Source: Nioella sp. MMSF_3534 | GTDB taxonomy: Bacteria > Pseudomonadota > Alphaproteobacteria > Rhodobacterales > Rhodobacteraceae | Length of the DNA stretch: 64,000 nt | Assembly: GCF_030732985.1 (NCBI RefSeq) | Contig: NZ_JASHJX010000010.1 | Location: 1-64,000 of the forward strand | Direction: 5' to 3' | Shown: piece by piece, positions 24,995 through 33,887 of the stretch | Layout: the number at the start of each line of letters is the position of its first letter | Position numbering within the stretch: the stretch's first letter is position 1 | Position numbers and translations under genes: made by a program | Notes under the pieces: generated by a model | The model's database searches: none | Seen by the model: the letters and a program-made list of their open reading frames with translations, nothing else | Told to the model about the DNA's origin: nothing

Positions 24995-25635
24995 TTGGAC
25001 GCCTCATTGTCCGCCAGGGCGCGCGGCATCAGGTCGTAGGGGTGTTGCCAGCCCGGGCGTTCGGACAGGCGGGTGAGCCAGGCGTCGATATGGGGCCAGT
25101 CGGCCCGGTCAAAGCCGAAGGGCTCAGGGTAATAGAGATAGCCGCAGCAGGAGAGATCGGCATTGGTCAGGCTGTCGCCCACGATCCAGTCGCGGCCTTC
25201 CAGATGGGCGTTGAGCGTGGCATAGGCGGCTTTCAGGCGGCCCTGCATGAAGGCGATCACGTTGGGGTCGCGGTGCTTCTCGGGCAGGAAGTTCATCAGG
25301 AAACGGGTCATGCCGGCCTGGGAAGACAGCTTGTGGTTGTCCCACAGGACCCAACGCAGCACTTCGTAGCGGTCTTCGGGCGCACCGCCGTGCCTGCCGC
25401 TCTTGTCGGTCACGTATTGCTGGATGGCACCGGACTGGGTGAGCCTGACGTCGCCATCGACCAGAACGGGTGCCTCGCCCATCTCGTTGATATTGGCGCG
25501 GTAGTCGGGCGTGCGGGTCTCGCCGCCGAAGAAATCGACATAGACCGGTTCCCAATCGAGGCCGGACAGCTCAAGCGCCAGCGCCGCCTTGTAGGCATTG
25601 CCGCTCTCGCCGAAACAGTAGAGCTTGATCGTCAT
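24991..25635 (-). CDS. Glutathione S-transferase family protein
   Basis: The 214-residue protein has a GST thioredoxin-like N-terminal domain (MTIKLYCFGESGNAYKAALALELSGL; the conserved cis-Pro in MGEAPVLVDGDVRLTQSGAI) and an all-helical C-terminal domain (RDWIVGDSLTNADLSCCGYLYY). The Ser-Gly-Asn segment near residue 10 is where Ser- or Cys-type GSTs keep their catalytic residue. It may detoxify electrophiles or peroxides during fatty acid oxidation. The start is the family-consistent ATG at 25635. Confidence 0.88.
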   Translation of the reverse strand: MTIKLYCFGESGNAYKAALALELSGLDWEPVYVDFFGGETRTPDYRANINEMGEAPVLVDGDVRLTQSGAIQQYVTDKSGRHGGAPEDRYEVLRWVLWDNHKLSSQAGMTRFLMNFLPEKHRDPNVIAFMQGRLKAAYATLNAHLEGRDWIVGDSLTNADLSCCGYLYYPEPFGFDRADWPHIDAWLTRLSERPGWQHPYDLMPRALADNEASK

Positions 25636-25697
25636 GCGCCATCCTCCCTGGCCAGTGTCGCGCCTGCGGGGGATTTCACACCCCCCGCACCCCCCGT

Positions 25698-25721
25698 GGA
25701 GTATTTCAACCAAGAAGAAGG
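25698..25721 (+). repeat. Short dispersed-type repeat, copy 1
   Basis: The element reads GGAGTATTT, then C, then AACCAAGAAGAAGG. It is matched on the opposite strand at 25887-25909 with one internal mismatch. Similar elements appear to me to recur at gene ends in Rhodobacterales genomes; that recollection was not checked here. Confidence 0.55.
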
Positions 25722-25886
25722 CTCGTAACGAGATATTAAGGTTAACCGCCTAGCTTCTGACTCGCGGTACAGGCTGGAGAGCCGATGACCGCCCAAGGAG
25801 AAGGCACTCTGCGTATCCGATCCTCCGCGTGCCGGGCCGGTTTGGCCTCCGATGCGGGGCTACGCGGAATGGCAGAGTGTTTCTTC

Positions 25887-25909
25887 CCTTCTTCTTGGTT
25901 CAAATACTC
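25887..25909 (-). repeat. Short dispersed-type repeat, copy 2 (inverted)
   Basis: The minus-strand sequence is GAGTATTT, then G, then AACCAAGAAGAAGG, the same element as copy 1 apart from one base. Copy 1 and copy 2 form an inverted pair between the GST gene and the small protein gene. Confidence 0.55.
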
Positions 25910-25946
25910 AAAACTCCTCGCTTTCCCCGGGCGCTGCCGCCCGAGG

Positions 25947-26159
25947 TCATTTCTTGCGGACCTCCAGCTCCGAGTTGAACAGCCGGATGCGGTGGGTGAA
26001 ATTGTCCTCATCCACCACGCTTTTCCAGTTCTCGAAGAGAAAGGACAGAAACTCCCCCTCGTCGAGCCCGGCCTCGCCCGCAAGCGCCCTCAGCTTGCGA
26101 TACCCGTCTTCGGACATCGCGATATTGGGGCGGCGGGTGAGGCGCAGGCGTTTGGGCAT
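25947..26159 (-). CDS. Small conserved-looking protein in the fad operon
   Basis: A 70-residue protein, basic at the N-terminus (MPKRLRLTRRPN) with a helical body (SEDGYRKLRALAGEAGLDEGEFLSFLFENW). No family recognised with certainty; it resembles short ribbon-helix-helix-like or stand-alone helical proteins. It is only 11 bases downstream of the acyl-CoA dehydrogenase stop, on the same strand, and lies before the repeat-bearing gap. Coding status is supported by location and composition only. Confidence 0.55.
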   Translation of the reverse strand: MPKRLRLTRRPNIAMSEDGYRKLRALAGEAGLDEGEFLSFLFENWKSVVDEDNFTHRIRLFNSELEVRKK

Positions 26160-26170
26160 CGGGTTTCCCT

Positions 26171-27943
26171 TCAGAACTGGTCCGCGGTCAGGCCCATGAC
26201 GGTGTCGGCACCGGACTGGATCCGCGCCAGATGCATGCCCGTGGCGGGCAGTTGGCGGGTCATGTAATAGCGCGCGGTCACGAGCTTCGTCTCATGAAAA
26301 TCAGGGTCCTCGGTGCCGTTTGCAAGGGCCTCAAGCGAGGCTTTCGCCATCCGCGCCCACATCAGCGCGAGGCAGACATGGCCCATCATATGCATGAAGT
26401 CGGTCGATCCGGCGAGGGCGGCGTTGGGGTTTTTCATCCCGTTCTGCATGAAGAACATACCCGCGGCCTGAAGGTCCTTCGACGCCTGCTTGAGCGGGGC
26501 CACATAGGGCTCCATCGCTTCGTCGCCATTGTCCTTGCAGAAGCCCTTGACCATCTCGAAGAAGGCCATCACGTGCTTGCCGCCATCGGCTGCCAGCTTG
26601 CGGCCCACGAGGTCCAGCGCCTGCACGCCGTTCGCCCCTTCGTAGATCATCGCGATGCGGGCGTCGCGGGTGAACTGCGACATGCCCCATTCCTCGATAT
26701 AGCCATGGCCGCCATAGACCTGCTGGGCCTGAACGGTCATGTCATAGCCCTTGTCGGTCAGGAATCCCTTGATGACCGGGGTCATCAGCGAAATCAGCCC
26801 GTCGGCATCGGCGTCGCTGTCGCGATGCGCCTGGTCGATCAGGGTGGCACCCCACAGGATGAAGGCGCGCGCGCCCTCGGTGAAGCTTTTCTGGTCCATC
26901 AGGCTGCGGCGGATATCGGGGTGCACGATCAGCGGATCGGCGGGGCCGTCGGGGTTTTCAACACCGGTCACGGCGCGGCCCTGAAGCCGGTCCTTGGCAT
27001 AGGCCAGCGCGTTCTGATAGGCCACTTCGGCCTGGGCGAGGCCTTGCATGCCGACACCGATGCGGGCCTCGTTCATCATGGTGAACATGGCGCGCATGCC
27101 CTTGTGCAGATCGCCAAGCAGCCAGCCCTTCGCCCCGTCATAATTCATGACGCAGGTGGAGTTGCCGTGGATGCCCATCTTTTCTTCGATCTTGCCGCAG
27201 GCAACCCCATTGCGCGTGCCGAGGCTGCCATCCTCGTTTACAAGGAACTTGGGAACGATGAAGAGCGACACGCCCTTGATGCCATCGGGGCCGCCGGGGA
27301 TCTTGGCCAGAACCAGGTGGATGATGTTGTCGGCCATGTCATGTTCACCGGCCGAGATGAAGATCTTCTGCCCGGTGATAGAGTAGCTGCCATCGTCTTG
27401 CGGTTCGGCCTTGGTGCGCATGAGACCCAGATCGGTGCCGCAATGGGGCTCGGTCAGGTTCATGGTGCCGGTCCAGTCGCAGGCAATCATCTTGGGCAGA
27501 TAGGTTGCCTTCTGATCGTCCGAGCCATGGGCCAGGATCGCAGAGGCCGCGCCATGGGTCAGGCCCTGATACATGGCAAAAGCCTGGTTGGAACCTGCGA
27601 ACATTTCCAGCGTGGCCGCGCCCATGACGAAGGGCATGTTCTGGCCGCCGAACTCTTCGGGCATGTCGAGCCCCGGCCAGCCGCCTTCGCGGACCTGATC
27701 GAAGGCCGCCTTGAACCCGGTGGGGGTGCGCACGACGCCGTTTTCCAGCACGCAGCCCTCTTTGTCGCCAACCACGTTCAACGGGGCCAGAACCTCGGCA
27801 TTCAGCTTGCCGCATTCTTCTAGGATGGCGGCGGTGAAATCGCGGTCCAGCTCGTCATAGCCGGGGATGGATTGCTCGGTCACCTTCAGCACGTCGTGCA
27901 GGATGAATTGCATGTCCTTGGTGGGGGCGGTGTAGCTCGGCAT
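26171..27943 (-). CDS. Acyl-CoA dehydrogenase, DmdC-like group
   Basis: The 590-residue flavoprotein contains [16 protein letters not shown] and [12 protein letters not shown] in the FAD/substrate region, the catalytic-base segment [17 protein letters not shown], and the extra C-terminal domain of the roughly 600-residue acyl-CoA dehydrogenase subfamily. That subfamily includes DmdC (methylthiopropanoyl-CoA dehydrogenase) and long-chain FadE2-type enzymes. From sequence alone I cannot separate these; the fad operon favours general fatty-acyl-CoA oxidation. The start [12 protein letters not shown] is the family N-terminus; an open upstream extension is not supported. Confidence 0.9.
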   Translation of the reverse strand: MPSYTAPTKDMQFILHDVLKVTEQSIPGYDELDRDFTAAILEECGKLNAEVLAPLNVVGDKEGCVLENGVVRTPTGFKAAFDQVREGGWPGLDMPEEFGGQNMPFVMGAATLEMFAGSNQAFAMYQGLTHGAASAILAHGSDDQKATYLPKMIACDWTGTMNLTEPHCGTDLGLMRTKAEPQDDGSYSITGQKIFISAGEHDMADNIIHLVLAKIPGGPDGIKGVSLFIVPKFLVNEDGSLGTRNGVACGKIEEKMGIHGNSTCVMNYDGAKGWLLGDLHKGMRAMFTMMNEARIGVGMQGLAQAEVAYQNALAYAKDRLQGRAVTGVENPDGPADPLIVHPDIRRSLMDQKSFTEGARAFILWGATLIDQAHRDSDADADGLISLMTPVIKGFLTDKGYDMTVQAQQVYGGHGYIEEWGMSQFTRDARIAMIYEGANGVQALDLVGRKLAADGGKHVMAFFEMVKGFCKDNGDEAMEPYVAPLKQASKDLQAAGMFFMQNGMKNPNAALAGSTDFMHMMGHVCLALMWARMAKASLEALANGTEDPDFHETKLVTARYYMTRQLPATGMHLARIQSGADTVMGLTADQF

Positions 27944-27974
27944 CTGGTCCTCCCGAAGAAGCAGAAAAAGGGTG

Positions 27975-28373
27975 TCAGGCTGATTTCTGGCCGCCGGACA
28001 GGCTGGCCAGCATGTCATCGACCATGCCCATCTGAGATTTCATCTCGTCGATGGCATCGTCCAGTTCGGCGCGGCGGCGTTCCAGGTCGTCGAGCCGTTC
28101 GCGCGCCACTTCCAGCGTGCGCTTGAGCTGCGTTTCCTGTTGGTCGCCGACATAGTAGAGTTCCAGAAGCTGCCGGATTTCCTCCAGCGAGAAGCCAAAG
28201 CGCTTGCCGCGCAGGATCAGCTTCAGCCGCGCCCGGTCGCGCCGGGTGAACAGCCGTTTCTGGCCTTCCCGGATCGGGAAGAGCAGTTCCTTGGACTCGT
28301 AAAAGCGCAAGGTGCGCGGCGTCACATCGAACGCATCGCACATCTCGCGGATCGACATGGTTTCGGGATCCAT
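27975..28373 (-). CDS. MerR family regulator of the fad operon (LiuR-like)
   Basis: The 132-residue protein has an N-terminal MerR helix-turn-helix ([26 protein letters not shown]) and a coiled-coil C-terminus ([26 protein letters not shown]). It has no metal-binding Cys pair, typical of the LiuR/SoxR-related regulators of acyl-CoA catabolism. It is the first gene of the leftward fad operon, with a perfect 16-bp palindrome about 75 bases upstream. The ATG at 28373 follows AGGTGA; ATGs at 28391, 28397 or 28358 are alternatives. It likely represses the operon and responds to an acyl-CoA. Confidence 0.85.
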   Translation of the reverse strand: MDPETMSIREMCDAFDVTPRTLRFYESKELLFPIREGQKRLFTRRDRARLKLILRGKRFGFSLEEIRQLLELYYVGDQQETQLKRTLEVARERLDDLERRRAELDDAIDEMKSQMGMVDDMLASLSGGQKSA

Positions 28374-28447
28374 GAGGTCACCTGTGGTCATAAACATCGT
28401 TGCGTGGGTCCCGATTTGCGATTCTCGGGGACAGCTTACAAGAGAAG

Positions 28448-28463
28448 TTTACGTTAACGTAAA
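28448..28463. promoter_or_regulatory. Perfect palindrome TTTACGTTAACGTAAA, likely MerR (LiuR-type) operator
   Basis: A 16-bp perfect palindrome upstream of the MerR/fad operon. It matches the general form of the LiuR operator (TTTACG...CGTAAA) described for proteobacterial branched-chain and fatty-acid catabolism. It lies where the promoter of the operon is expected, implying autoregulation. Confidence 0.75.
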
Positions 28464-28543
28464 AGAGACGTCGCGTCACTTTTGAAATTGACGGCGCGTC
28501 AGCGGATTTTTGCGCGACTCCTGCCTTCGCCACAGAATACCCG

Positions 28544-29929
28544 GTGACGCCAACCTATCCCGGAACCCGCCGATTCTATCGGCTTCAAACAGGGGATGCG
28601 TGGGCGCAGGACGCGGTGGAAACGCAGTTCGACGATGGCCCGTCGCGCGACTTGCTTTCGATTATCGGGCGCAGTAGCGTGCGGCATCAGATTGCTCTTA
28701 AGGTCTTCACGATTTTGATACAGATCGCCAAACGGGTTTTCTCCCGCGCGGTAAAGCGCCTGGGTATCTCGTACAAGCTTGGGACGCATTTGCATCTGGC
28801 GCCGATCAATTGGCTGCGGAGCGATGCGGGCATGCCGCCCATGCCGTTCAATCAACCGTCTCTCGTTCTTCCCCATCTGGCCAATCGGCCCCGCTGGTCA
28901 CATCTGAAGGATCTGCAAGAGGCAGACCTGTGCGCCCACGCCAAGCCACTGGATCGGGCCATTGATCCGCTTCCGACGTCAATTGCCGAGCCATTTGCGC
29001 AGGCCCCCAAGATCGCACGCCTGCATCTGGCTGGGCCGCAGCAGGTGAAAACGGCAAGGGTGCATGTTTTCCAGGATGTTCTGTTTGCCAATCGCGGAGA
29101 TCGCTTCTGTATCATGCGAGGCGACCGTGTTGATGCCCAATCCACGGCTCTGCCCGGCCCGGCAATGGCGCAGCAGATCGCTGCGGGAAGGGTGACGCCA
29201 ATCCGGTTGATGGCCTATTGTGGCGACCGCCATAATCCTGGAAATCCGGCCCATTTCGTCGCTGATCAACTGAGCAGAGGGCTGATCCTGCGTGACACCT
29301 ATGGCGTGGCGTCAGAAGACATCTACCTGCCCGAAACCTCGGCCCCGCTGAACCAAGTGATGCAGCACGCCCTTGATCCCGGTTTTCAGACGGCACGCCC
29401 GGGTCATGTCTACAGCGTGGGCACTCTGGTGATGAGCAGCGATTCACTGGGCGCGCATAGCCACAGTCACCCGTTCCACTATTGTGATGCGGATCTGATG
29501 GCGGAAATGGCAGCCGCTGCAGAGAGTGCGGTCGGAGCTGCTTCGGGTCATGGCGGGAAGATCTACCTTTCGCGCATGGGAATGCGCCGGAGGCCGTTAA
29601 GCAATGAAGCCGAGCTGCAGGCCGCATTGGAGGCCGAAGGATTCACCACGATCCGGATGGAGGCGCTGGATGGCGTCGGCCAGCTTGGGGCCATCATGGA
29701 AGCCGATGTCATCGTTGCGCCTCATGGGGGTGCTCTGACCTCGCTCTTCGCGGCAAAGCCCGGATCGCGCTGTATCGAGATGTTCCATCCGCAAAAGGGA
29801 ACAGCGGCCTTTGCAATGATCGCCGCCCGACGCGGCCTGAACTATGCGCCTGTATTCGGAGAACCGCTGTCAGGCGATGCCTGGCGCGTCGACATCCCCG
29901 AGGTGCTCGCGGCGATCCGCGGGGACTAG
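28544..29929 (+). CDS. Glycosyltransferase family 61-like protein
   Basis: The product (461 residues from a GTG start) has the DUF563/GT61 layout. The C-terminal half shows GKIYLSRMGMRRRPLSNE, the nucleotide-sugar-binding-like EADVIVAPHGGALTSLFAAKPGSR and CIEMFHPQKG, which are typical of the family. GT61 proteins in proteobacteria are usually involved in capsule or exopolysaccharide assembly. The start is uncertain: the GTG has no clear ribosome site, and an ATG at 28832 is possible. It is a single gene between two MerR systems and shares no neighbour of related function. Confidence 0.75.
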   Translation: MTPTYPGTRRFYRLQTGDAWAQDAVETQFDDGPSRDLLSIIGRSSVRHQIALKVFTILIQIAKRVFSRAVKRLGISYKLGTHLHLAPINWLRSDAGMPPMPFNQPSLVLPHLANRPRWSHLKDLQEADLCAHAKPLDRAIDPLPTSIAEPFAQAPKIARLHLAGPQQVKTARVHVFQDVLFANRGDRFCIMRGDRVDAQSTALPGPAMAQQIAAGRVTPIRLMAYCGDRHNPGNPAHFVADQLSRGLILRDTYGVASEDIYLPETSAPLNQVMQHALDPGFQTARPGHVYSVGTLVMSSDSLGAHSHSHPFHYCDADLMAEMAAAAESAVGAASGHGGKIYLSRMGMRRRPLSNEAELQAALEAEGFTTIRMEALDGVGQLGAIMEADVIVAPHGGALTSLFAAKPGSRCIEMFHPQKGTAAFAMIAARRGLNYAPVFGEPLSGDAWRVDIPEVLAAIRGD

Positions 29930-29981
29930 ATCGACCGAAGCGAGGTCAGCCCTTCAGGCCATTCACTTTGTATGACCGTCG

Positions 29982-30341
29982 CTACTTGAAAACATCGCGC
30001 ATGCGTTCCAGTTCGACGATGATCTCGTCCAGTTCGTCCCGGCGGCTGCGCAATTCATCCAGCTGTTTGCCAGCCATTTCCATCCAGACCTTGCGTTGCA
30101 GGCGCTGTTCCGGGTCGGCGTTGTAAAGCTCCAGCCACTGACGCAGGTCTTCCAGCTTGAAGCCGAAGCGACGGCCCCGCAGGATCAGCGTCATGCGGGC
30201 CACCTCGCGCGGGCCATAGAAGCGCTGGCGGCCTTCCTTCTCGGGAAACAGCAGCTCGATATACTCGTAGTGCCGCAAGGTGCGCGGGGTCACGTCGAAC
30301 CGTGCGCACATCTCTTTGAATGTCAGCCTTTCCTCAGCCAT
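29982..30341 (-). CDS. MerR family regulator 2
   Basis: A 119-residue MerR protein closely parallel in layout to the one at 27975-28373: [26 protein letters not shown] at the N-terminus, LILRGRRFGFKLEDLRQWLELY in the middle, then a coiled coil. It is divergent from the thioesterase/MATE operon (from 30465), so it probably controls that operon or itself. The -N-terminal DNA-reading helix differs slightly (RHYEY versus RFYES), so operators may differ. Confidence 0.85.
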   Translation of the reverse strand: MAEERLTFKEMCARFDVTPRTLRHYEYIELLFPEKEGRQRFYGPREVARMTLILRGRRFGFKLEDLRQWLELYNADPEQRLQRKVWMEMAGKQLDELRSRRDELDEIIVELERMRDVFK

Positions 30342-30464
30342 GGTCGCCCCGATCTGTCCTGACTCTTGCCGTAACGGGATTGTGCATCAGGGTTGCGGGG
30401 AATGCAAAACCGTGTTCCCTGTTTCATAGTTCGAATACCCGAAAGAAGAGGGAAGGGACCGCCC

Positions 30465-30911
30465 ATGACGCTGAAAGCCGGCGAAAAAGCCCGCATCGCC
30501 AAGCAGTTCATCGAGGCGATTCCGTTTTCCAAGGCTCTGGGCATGAACCTTGACGATATCGGCGACGGGTTTGCCGTGATCTCTATGCCTTGGTCGGAGG
30601 ATCTGGTGGGCGATCCGCAAAGCGGTGTCATTCACGGCGGGGCCGTCTCGGCCTTGATGGACACATGCGGCGGCGCGGCGGTGATGAGCCACCCCGACGC
30701 GCCCGCAGGTACCGCGACGATTGATCTGCGCATCGACTACATGCGCCCGGCAACCCCCGGTCAGCGAATCATCGCACGGGCGGAATGCTATAATGTCACC
30801 CGCTCGGTTGGCTTCGTGCGCGCCAGTGCCTTTGACGAGGATGAGGATCGGCCCGTGGCCACCGCGGCAGGGGCCTTTACCGTGGAACGCCCGAAGGAGG
30901 CCAAGGCATGA
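30465..30911 (+). CDS. PaaI-family hotdog thioesterase 1
   Basis: The 148-residue protein has the hotdog-fold motif HGGAVSALMDTCGGAAV and the helix/strand TIDLRIDYMRPATPGQ typical of PaaI/YbgC-like acyl-CoA thioesterases. It would hydrolyse a short or aromatic acyl-CoA. The ATG is chosen because GAAGGGA precedes it and because the longer open frame upstream has no similarity. Its end overlaps the second thioesterase by 4 bases (ATGA). Confidence 0.88.
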   Translation: MTLKAGEKARIAKQFIEAIPFSKALGMNLDDIGDGFAVISMPWSEDLVGDPQSGVIHGGAVSALMDTCGGAAVMSHPDAPAGTATIDLRIDYMRPATPGQRIIARAECYNVTRSVGFVRASAFDEDEDRPVATAAGAFTVERPKEAKA

Positions 30912-31435
30912 ACCGCCCCCGCCCCGAACCCGTTCAGGTCGTCAAGGAACGCCGCGACCGCGCGCTGGAGCTTCTGGTGAAGGGCGTGCCCTATGCCCGC
31001 TTCATGGGCATCGAGTTCGACCGGCGCGGCGATGAGCTGACCGCGATCATGCATTATGACGAGAAGCTTATCGGCAACCCGTTCCTGCCGGCGCTGCATG
31101 GGGGGGCGATTGCGTCTTTCCTGGAGATGACAGCGATCATCGGGCTAAGCTGGCAGACCCTGTGGGATGATATCGAAACCGGTCGCACCGCCGCCGAGGA
31201 TCTGTCGCCCGAAACCATGCCGCGCCTGCCCAAGACCATCGACTTCACCGTCGATTACCTGCGCGCCGGGCTGCCGCGCGATGCCTATGCGCGGGCGCGG
31301 GTGAACCGGTCGGGCCGCCGCTATGCCAGTGTCCATGTGGAGGCGTGGCAGGACAATCGCGACAAGCTTTTCGCGCAGGCCACGGGGCATTTCCTGATGC
31401 CATCGCGCAATGGCAACGGGGCGCGTGTTGGCTGA
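30908..31435 (+). CDS. PaaI-family hotdog thioesterase 2
   Basis: The 175-residue protein shows the same hotdog signature (LHGGAIASFLEMTAIIGL, then TIDFTVDYLRAGLPRDAYARA). It is coupled to its upstream neighbour by ATGA and overlaps the start of the MATE gene. The two may form a heteromer or serve different acyl-CoAs. Confidence 0.86.
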   Translation: MNRPRPEPVQVVKERRDRALELLVKGVPYARFMGIEFDRRGDELTAIMHYDEKLIGNPFLPALHGGAIASFLEMTAIIGLSWQTLWDDIETGRTAAEDLSPETMPRLPKTIDFTVDYLRAGLPRDAYARARVNRSGRRYASVHVEAWQDNRDKLFAQATGHFLMPSRNGNGARVG

Positions 31436-32753
31436 GAGCGCGGGCGCGGCTGACGCCATTTCCCACAAACGGGTTCTGAAGATCGCGCTGCCGATCATGC
31501 TGGCCAATGTGACGGTGCCCATACTGGGTGCGGTCGATACCGGCGTGGTCGGGCAGATCCCCGAGGCCGCGCCGATTGCCGCCGTGGGGGTGGGCGCCAT
31601 CGTGCTGTCCGCCATCTACTGGATCTTCGGCTTTCTGCGCATGGGCACCACCGGGCTGACCGCGCAGGCGGCAGGCGAGGGCAACGGGGCCGAGATCGTG
31701 GCGCTGCTGACCCGGGCGCTGTTGATCGCCCTGGCCGGGGGGGTGGTTCTGATCGCCCTGCAATGGCTGATCTTTGCCGGGGCCTTCTGGGTCACACCCG
31801 CCAGCGAAGAGGTCGAGGGGCTGGCGCGCGGCTACATGGCGATCCGCATCTGGTCGGCCCCTGCGGCGATTGCCATGTACGGGATCACCGGCTGGCTGAT
31901 CGCACAAGAGCGGACGCGGGGCGTTCTGATGCTGCAGCTCTGGATCAACGGCGTGAATGTGGTCCTGGACCTCGTCTTTGTCCTGCAATTGGGATGGGGG
32001 GTGAACGGCGTCGCCTTCGCCACCTTCATTGCGGAATGGTCGGGGCTGGCTGTGGGACTGTGGCTGTGCCGGGGGGCGTTCGCCGGGCCGGGCTGGAAGG
32101 ACTGGGGCCGGGTCTTTGACCGCGTTCGATTGAAGCGCATGGCGGTGGTGAATACCGATATCATGATCCGCTCGCTGCTCTTGCAGACGATGTTCGTCTC
32201 GTTCCTGCTGCTCGGGGGGCGGTTCGGGGATGTGACGCTGGCCGCCAACCAGGTGCTGCTGCAGTTCCTGCACATCACGGGCTATGCGCTGGATGGCTAT
32301 GCCTTCGCCGCCGAGGCGCTGGTGGGGCAGGCCTTCGGTGCCGGGCGGCGGGGGCTGCTGCGCAAGGCGGCTGTGCGCAGTTCGGCCTGGGCCACGGGAA
32401 CGGCGGTTTTGCTGGCCATGGGATTTGCGGTGCTGGGTCCATGGCTGATCGGGGTGATGGCCAAGGATGCGGAGGTGCAGGCCGAGGCGTTGCATTACCT
32501 GCCGTGGATGATTGCCGGACCGATCAGTTTCCTGGGGTTGATCATGTTCGACGGGATCTTCATCGGCGCCACGCGGTCCGCCGATATGCGCAACATGATG
32601 ATCGTCTCGGCGCTGATCTATTACGCGGCGTTGTGGCTGTTGCTGGAGCCGATGGGCAATCACGGGTTGTGGCTGGCGCTCCACATTTCCTTCATTGCCC
32701 GTGGCGTGACGCTGGGGTTACGCTATCCGGCCCTGGAGCGTGCTGTGGGCTAG
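31410..32753 (+). CDS. MATE family efflux transporter
   Basis: The 447-residue inner-membrane protein has about twelve hydrophobic segments and MATE motifs such as RVLKIALPIMLANVTVPI, ALDGYAFAAEALVGQAFGAG and the internally duplicated layout. It is likely a Na+/H+-coupled exporter of organic cations or drugs, close to the DinF branch. Start choice: the ATG at 31410 overlaps the thioesterase by 26 bases; a GTG at 31425 is an alternative. Location with two thioesterases suggests export of a product, an inference only. Confidence 0.88.
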   Translation: MATGRVLAESAGAADAISHKRVLKIALPIMLANVTVPILGAVDTGVVGQIPEAAPIAAVGVGAIVLSAIYWIFGFLRMGTTGLTAQAAGEGNGAEIVALLTRALLIALAGGVVLIALQWLIFAGAFWVTPASEEVEGLARGYMAIRIWSAPAAIAMYGITGWLIAQERTRGVLMLQLWINGVNVVLDLVFVLQLGWGVNGVAFATFIAEWSGLAVGLWLCRGAFAGPGWKDWGRVFDRVRLKRMAVVNTDIMIRSLLLQTMFVSFLLLGGRFGDVTLAANQVLLQFLHITGYALDGYAFAAEALVGQAFGAGRRGLLRKAAVRSSAWATGTAVLLAMGFAVLGPWLIGVMAKDAEVQAEALHYLPWMIAGPISFLGLIMFDGIFIGATRSADMRNMMIVSALIYYAALWLLLEPMGNHGLWLALHISFIARGVTLGLRYPALERAVG

Positions 32754-32761
32754 GCGCGGGG

Positions 32762-32787
32762 AAGGATTTTCGAAAATCCTTTTTTTG
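32762..32787 (+). terminator. Rho-independent terminator for the thioesterase-MATE operon
   Basis: Perfect 20-bp palindrome, arms AAGGATTTTC / GAAAATCCTT, followed by a run of T. It lies 8 bases after the MATE stop. Confidence 0.75.
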
Positions 32788-32808
32788 AAAAATCTTCGAA
32801 GATTTTTC
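32787..32808 (-). terminator. Second palindrome, terminator for the convergent pyrD operon
   Basis: A 22-bp perfect palindrome with arms GAAAAATCTTC / GAAGATTTTTC. It sits between MATE and the end of pyrD, abutting the first hairpin. Read on the minus strand, A/T-rich sequence follows the stem, so the two hairpins together can terminate both convergent operons. Confidence 0.65.
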
Positions 32809-32833
32809 CACCGCCCGGCCGCAATCGCAGTGT

Positions 32834-33886
32834 TCAAATCCAGTCGCTGCGCCCGGTTCCCACGGCGTCGGCAACACTGGCGTAACCGTCTCGTTCCAGC
32901 AGATGGTCCAGACCCCGGACGATATCAGCCGCAAGGGACAGCCCGCCATAGACCAGCGCCGTATAGAGCTGAACAGCCGACGCGCCCGCGCGGATCTTGG
33001 CATAGGCCTGTTCCGCCGATCCCACGCCACCCACACCAATAAGCGGCAGCTTGCCCTCGGTCAGCTGCGAGAGCCGCGCCAGCACCCGTGTGCTCATCTC
33101 GAACAAAGGCGCGCCGGAAAGGCCGCCCATCTCGCCCCTATGTGCGCTTTTCAGCCCGTCGCGGGACTTCGTCGTGTTGGTGGCGATGATGCCCGAGAGG
33201 CCAGAGCCGAGTGCCACCTCCGCGATGTCCTCAATTTCGGAGGGGTCCAGATCGGGGGCGATCTTCAGGAAAACCGGGATCGGATTCGCCAGGGCCGCGC
33301 GCGCCTCCATCACGCCCGCGAGCAGCGCCTCCAGCGCCGCCTTGCCCTGCAGGTCGCGCAGATTCTCGGTATTGGGCGACGAGACATTGACGGTGGCGAA
33401 ATCCACATGCGCCCCGCAGCGGGTCAGCACGCGGGCGAAATCGGCGGATCGGTCGTCGCTGTCCTTGTTGGCCCCAAGGTTCAGCCCCACCACCGCGCCC
33501 TTGGGCCGGGTCGCCAGCCGGGCGGCAATCGCCTCCATCCCGTCATTGTTGAAACCGAAGCGGTTGATCGCGGCGCGATCCTCGGTCAGGCGGAAGAGGC
33601 GTGGTTTCGGATTTCCGGGCTGGGGGCGGGGGGTGGCGGCGCCCACTTCGATAAAGCCGAAGCCTGAGCGCGACAGCGGGGTCAGAGCGGTTGCGTTCTT
33701 GTCGAATCCCGCCGCAAGACCCACCGGGTTGGGCAGGGTCAGGCCCGCAACGGTCGTGCGCAGCTGGTCAGAGGTCACGACACCCGGCAGGGGCGCAAGG
33801 CCCATGTTCAGCGCCTTCAGCGCCAGCCCATGGGCGGTTTCCGGGTCCATCCGGCGCATCAGCGCCATGCCCATCCGTTCCAGCAT
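32834..33886 (-). CDS. pyrD: Dihydroorotate dehydrogenase (quinone), class 2
   Basis: The 350-residue protein carries the class 2 signatures [13 protein letters not shown] and FVEVG-like [25 protein letters not shown], the catalytic Ser region [11 protein letters not shown], and the FMN-phosphate loop [14 protein letters not shown]. It oxidises dihydroorotate to orotate in pyrimidine synthesis, passing electrons to quinone, and is peripherally bound to the inner membrane via its N-terminal helices. The start [10 protein letters not shown] is 1 base after the DUF952 stop, giving a two-gene operon. Confidence 0.95.
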   Translation of the reverse strand: MLERMGMALMRRMDPETAHGLALKALNMGLAPLPGVVTSDQLRTTVAGLTLPNPVGLAAGFDKNATALTPLSRSGFGFIEVGAATPRPQPGNPKPRLFRLTEDRAAINRFGFNNDGMEAIAARLATRPKGAVVGLNLGANKDSDDRSADFARVLTRCGAHVDFATVNVSSPNTENLRDLQGKAALEALLAGVMEARAALANPIPVFLKIAPDLDPSEIEDIAEVALGSGLSGIIATNTTKSRDGLKSAHRGEMGGLSGAPLFEMSTRVLARLSQLTEGKLPLIGVGGVGSAEQAYAKIRAGASAVQLYTALVYGGLSLAADIVRGLDHLLERDGYASVADAVGTGRSDWI

Positions 33887-33887
33887 C

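Larger units (their letters stand above)
25636..25946. other. Intergenic region with an inverted pair of 23-bp repeats
   Basis: A 311-base gap inside the otherwise compact fad operon. It contains no convincing gene. Two near-identical copies of a short element face each other (25698-25721 and 25887-25909), about 165 bases apart. They could form a long stem in the transcript. Confidence 0.5.

Noticed and set aside
26231-27823. 530-codon open frame on the + strand opposite the acyl-CoA dehydrogenase
   Set aside because: Antisense shadow; the minus-strand gene has all acyl-CoA dehydrogenase motifs and the + frame lacks a ribosome site and motifs.
30342-30464. A LiuR-type operator upstream of the second MerR gene
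   Set aside because: A TTGCCGTAACGG stretch is only loosely similar to the palindrome at 28448 and is not symmetric enough to call.
31245-32684. 479-codon minus-strand frame over the MATE gene
   Set aside because: Antisense of a membrane protein; Gln/His/Arg-rich with no motif.
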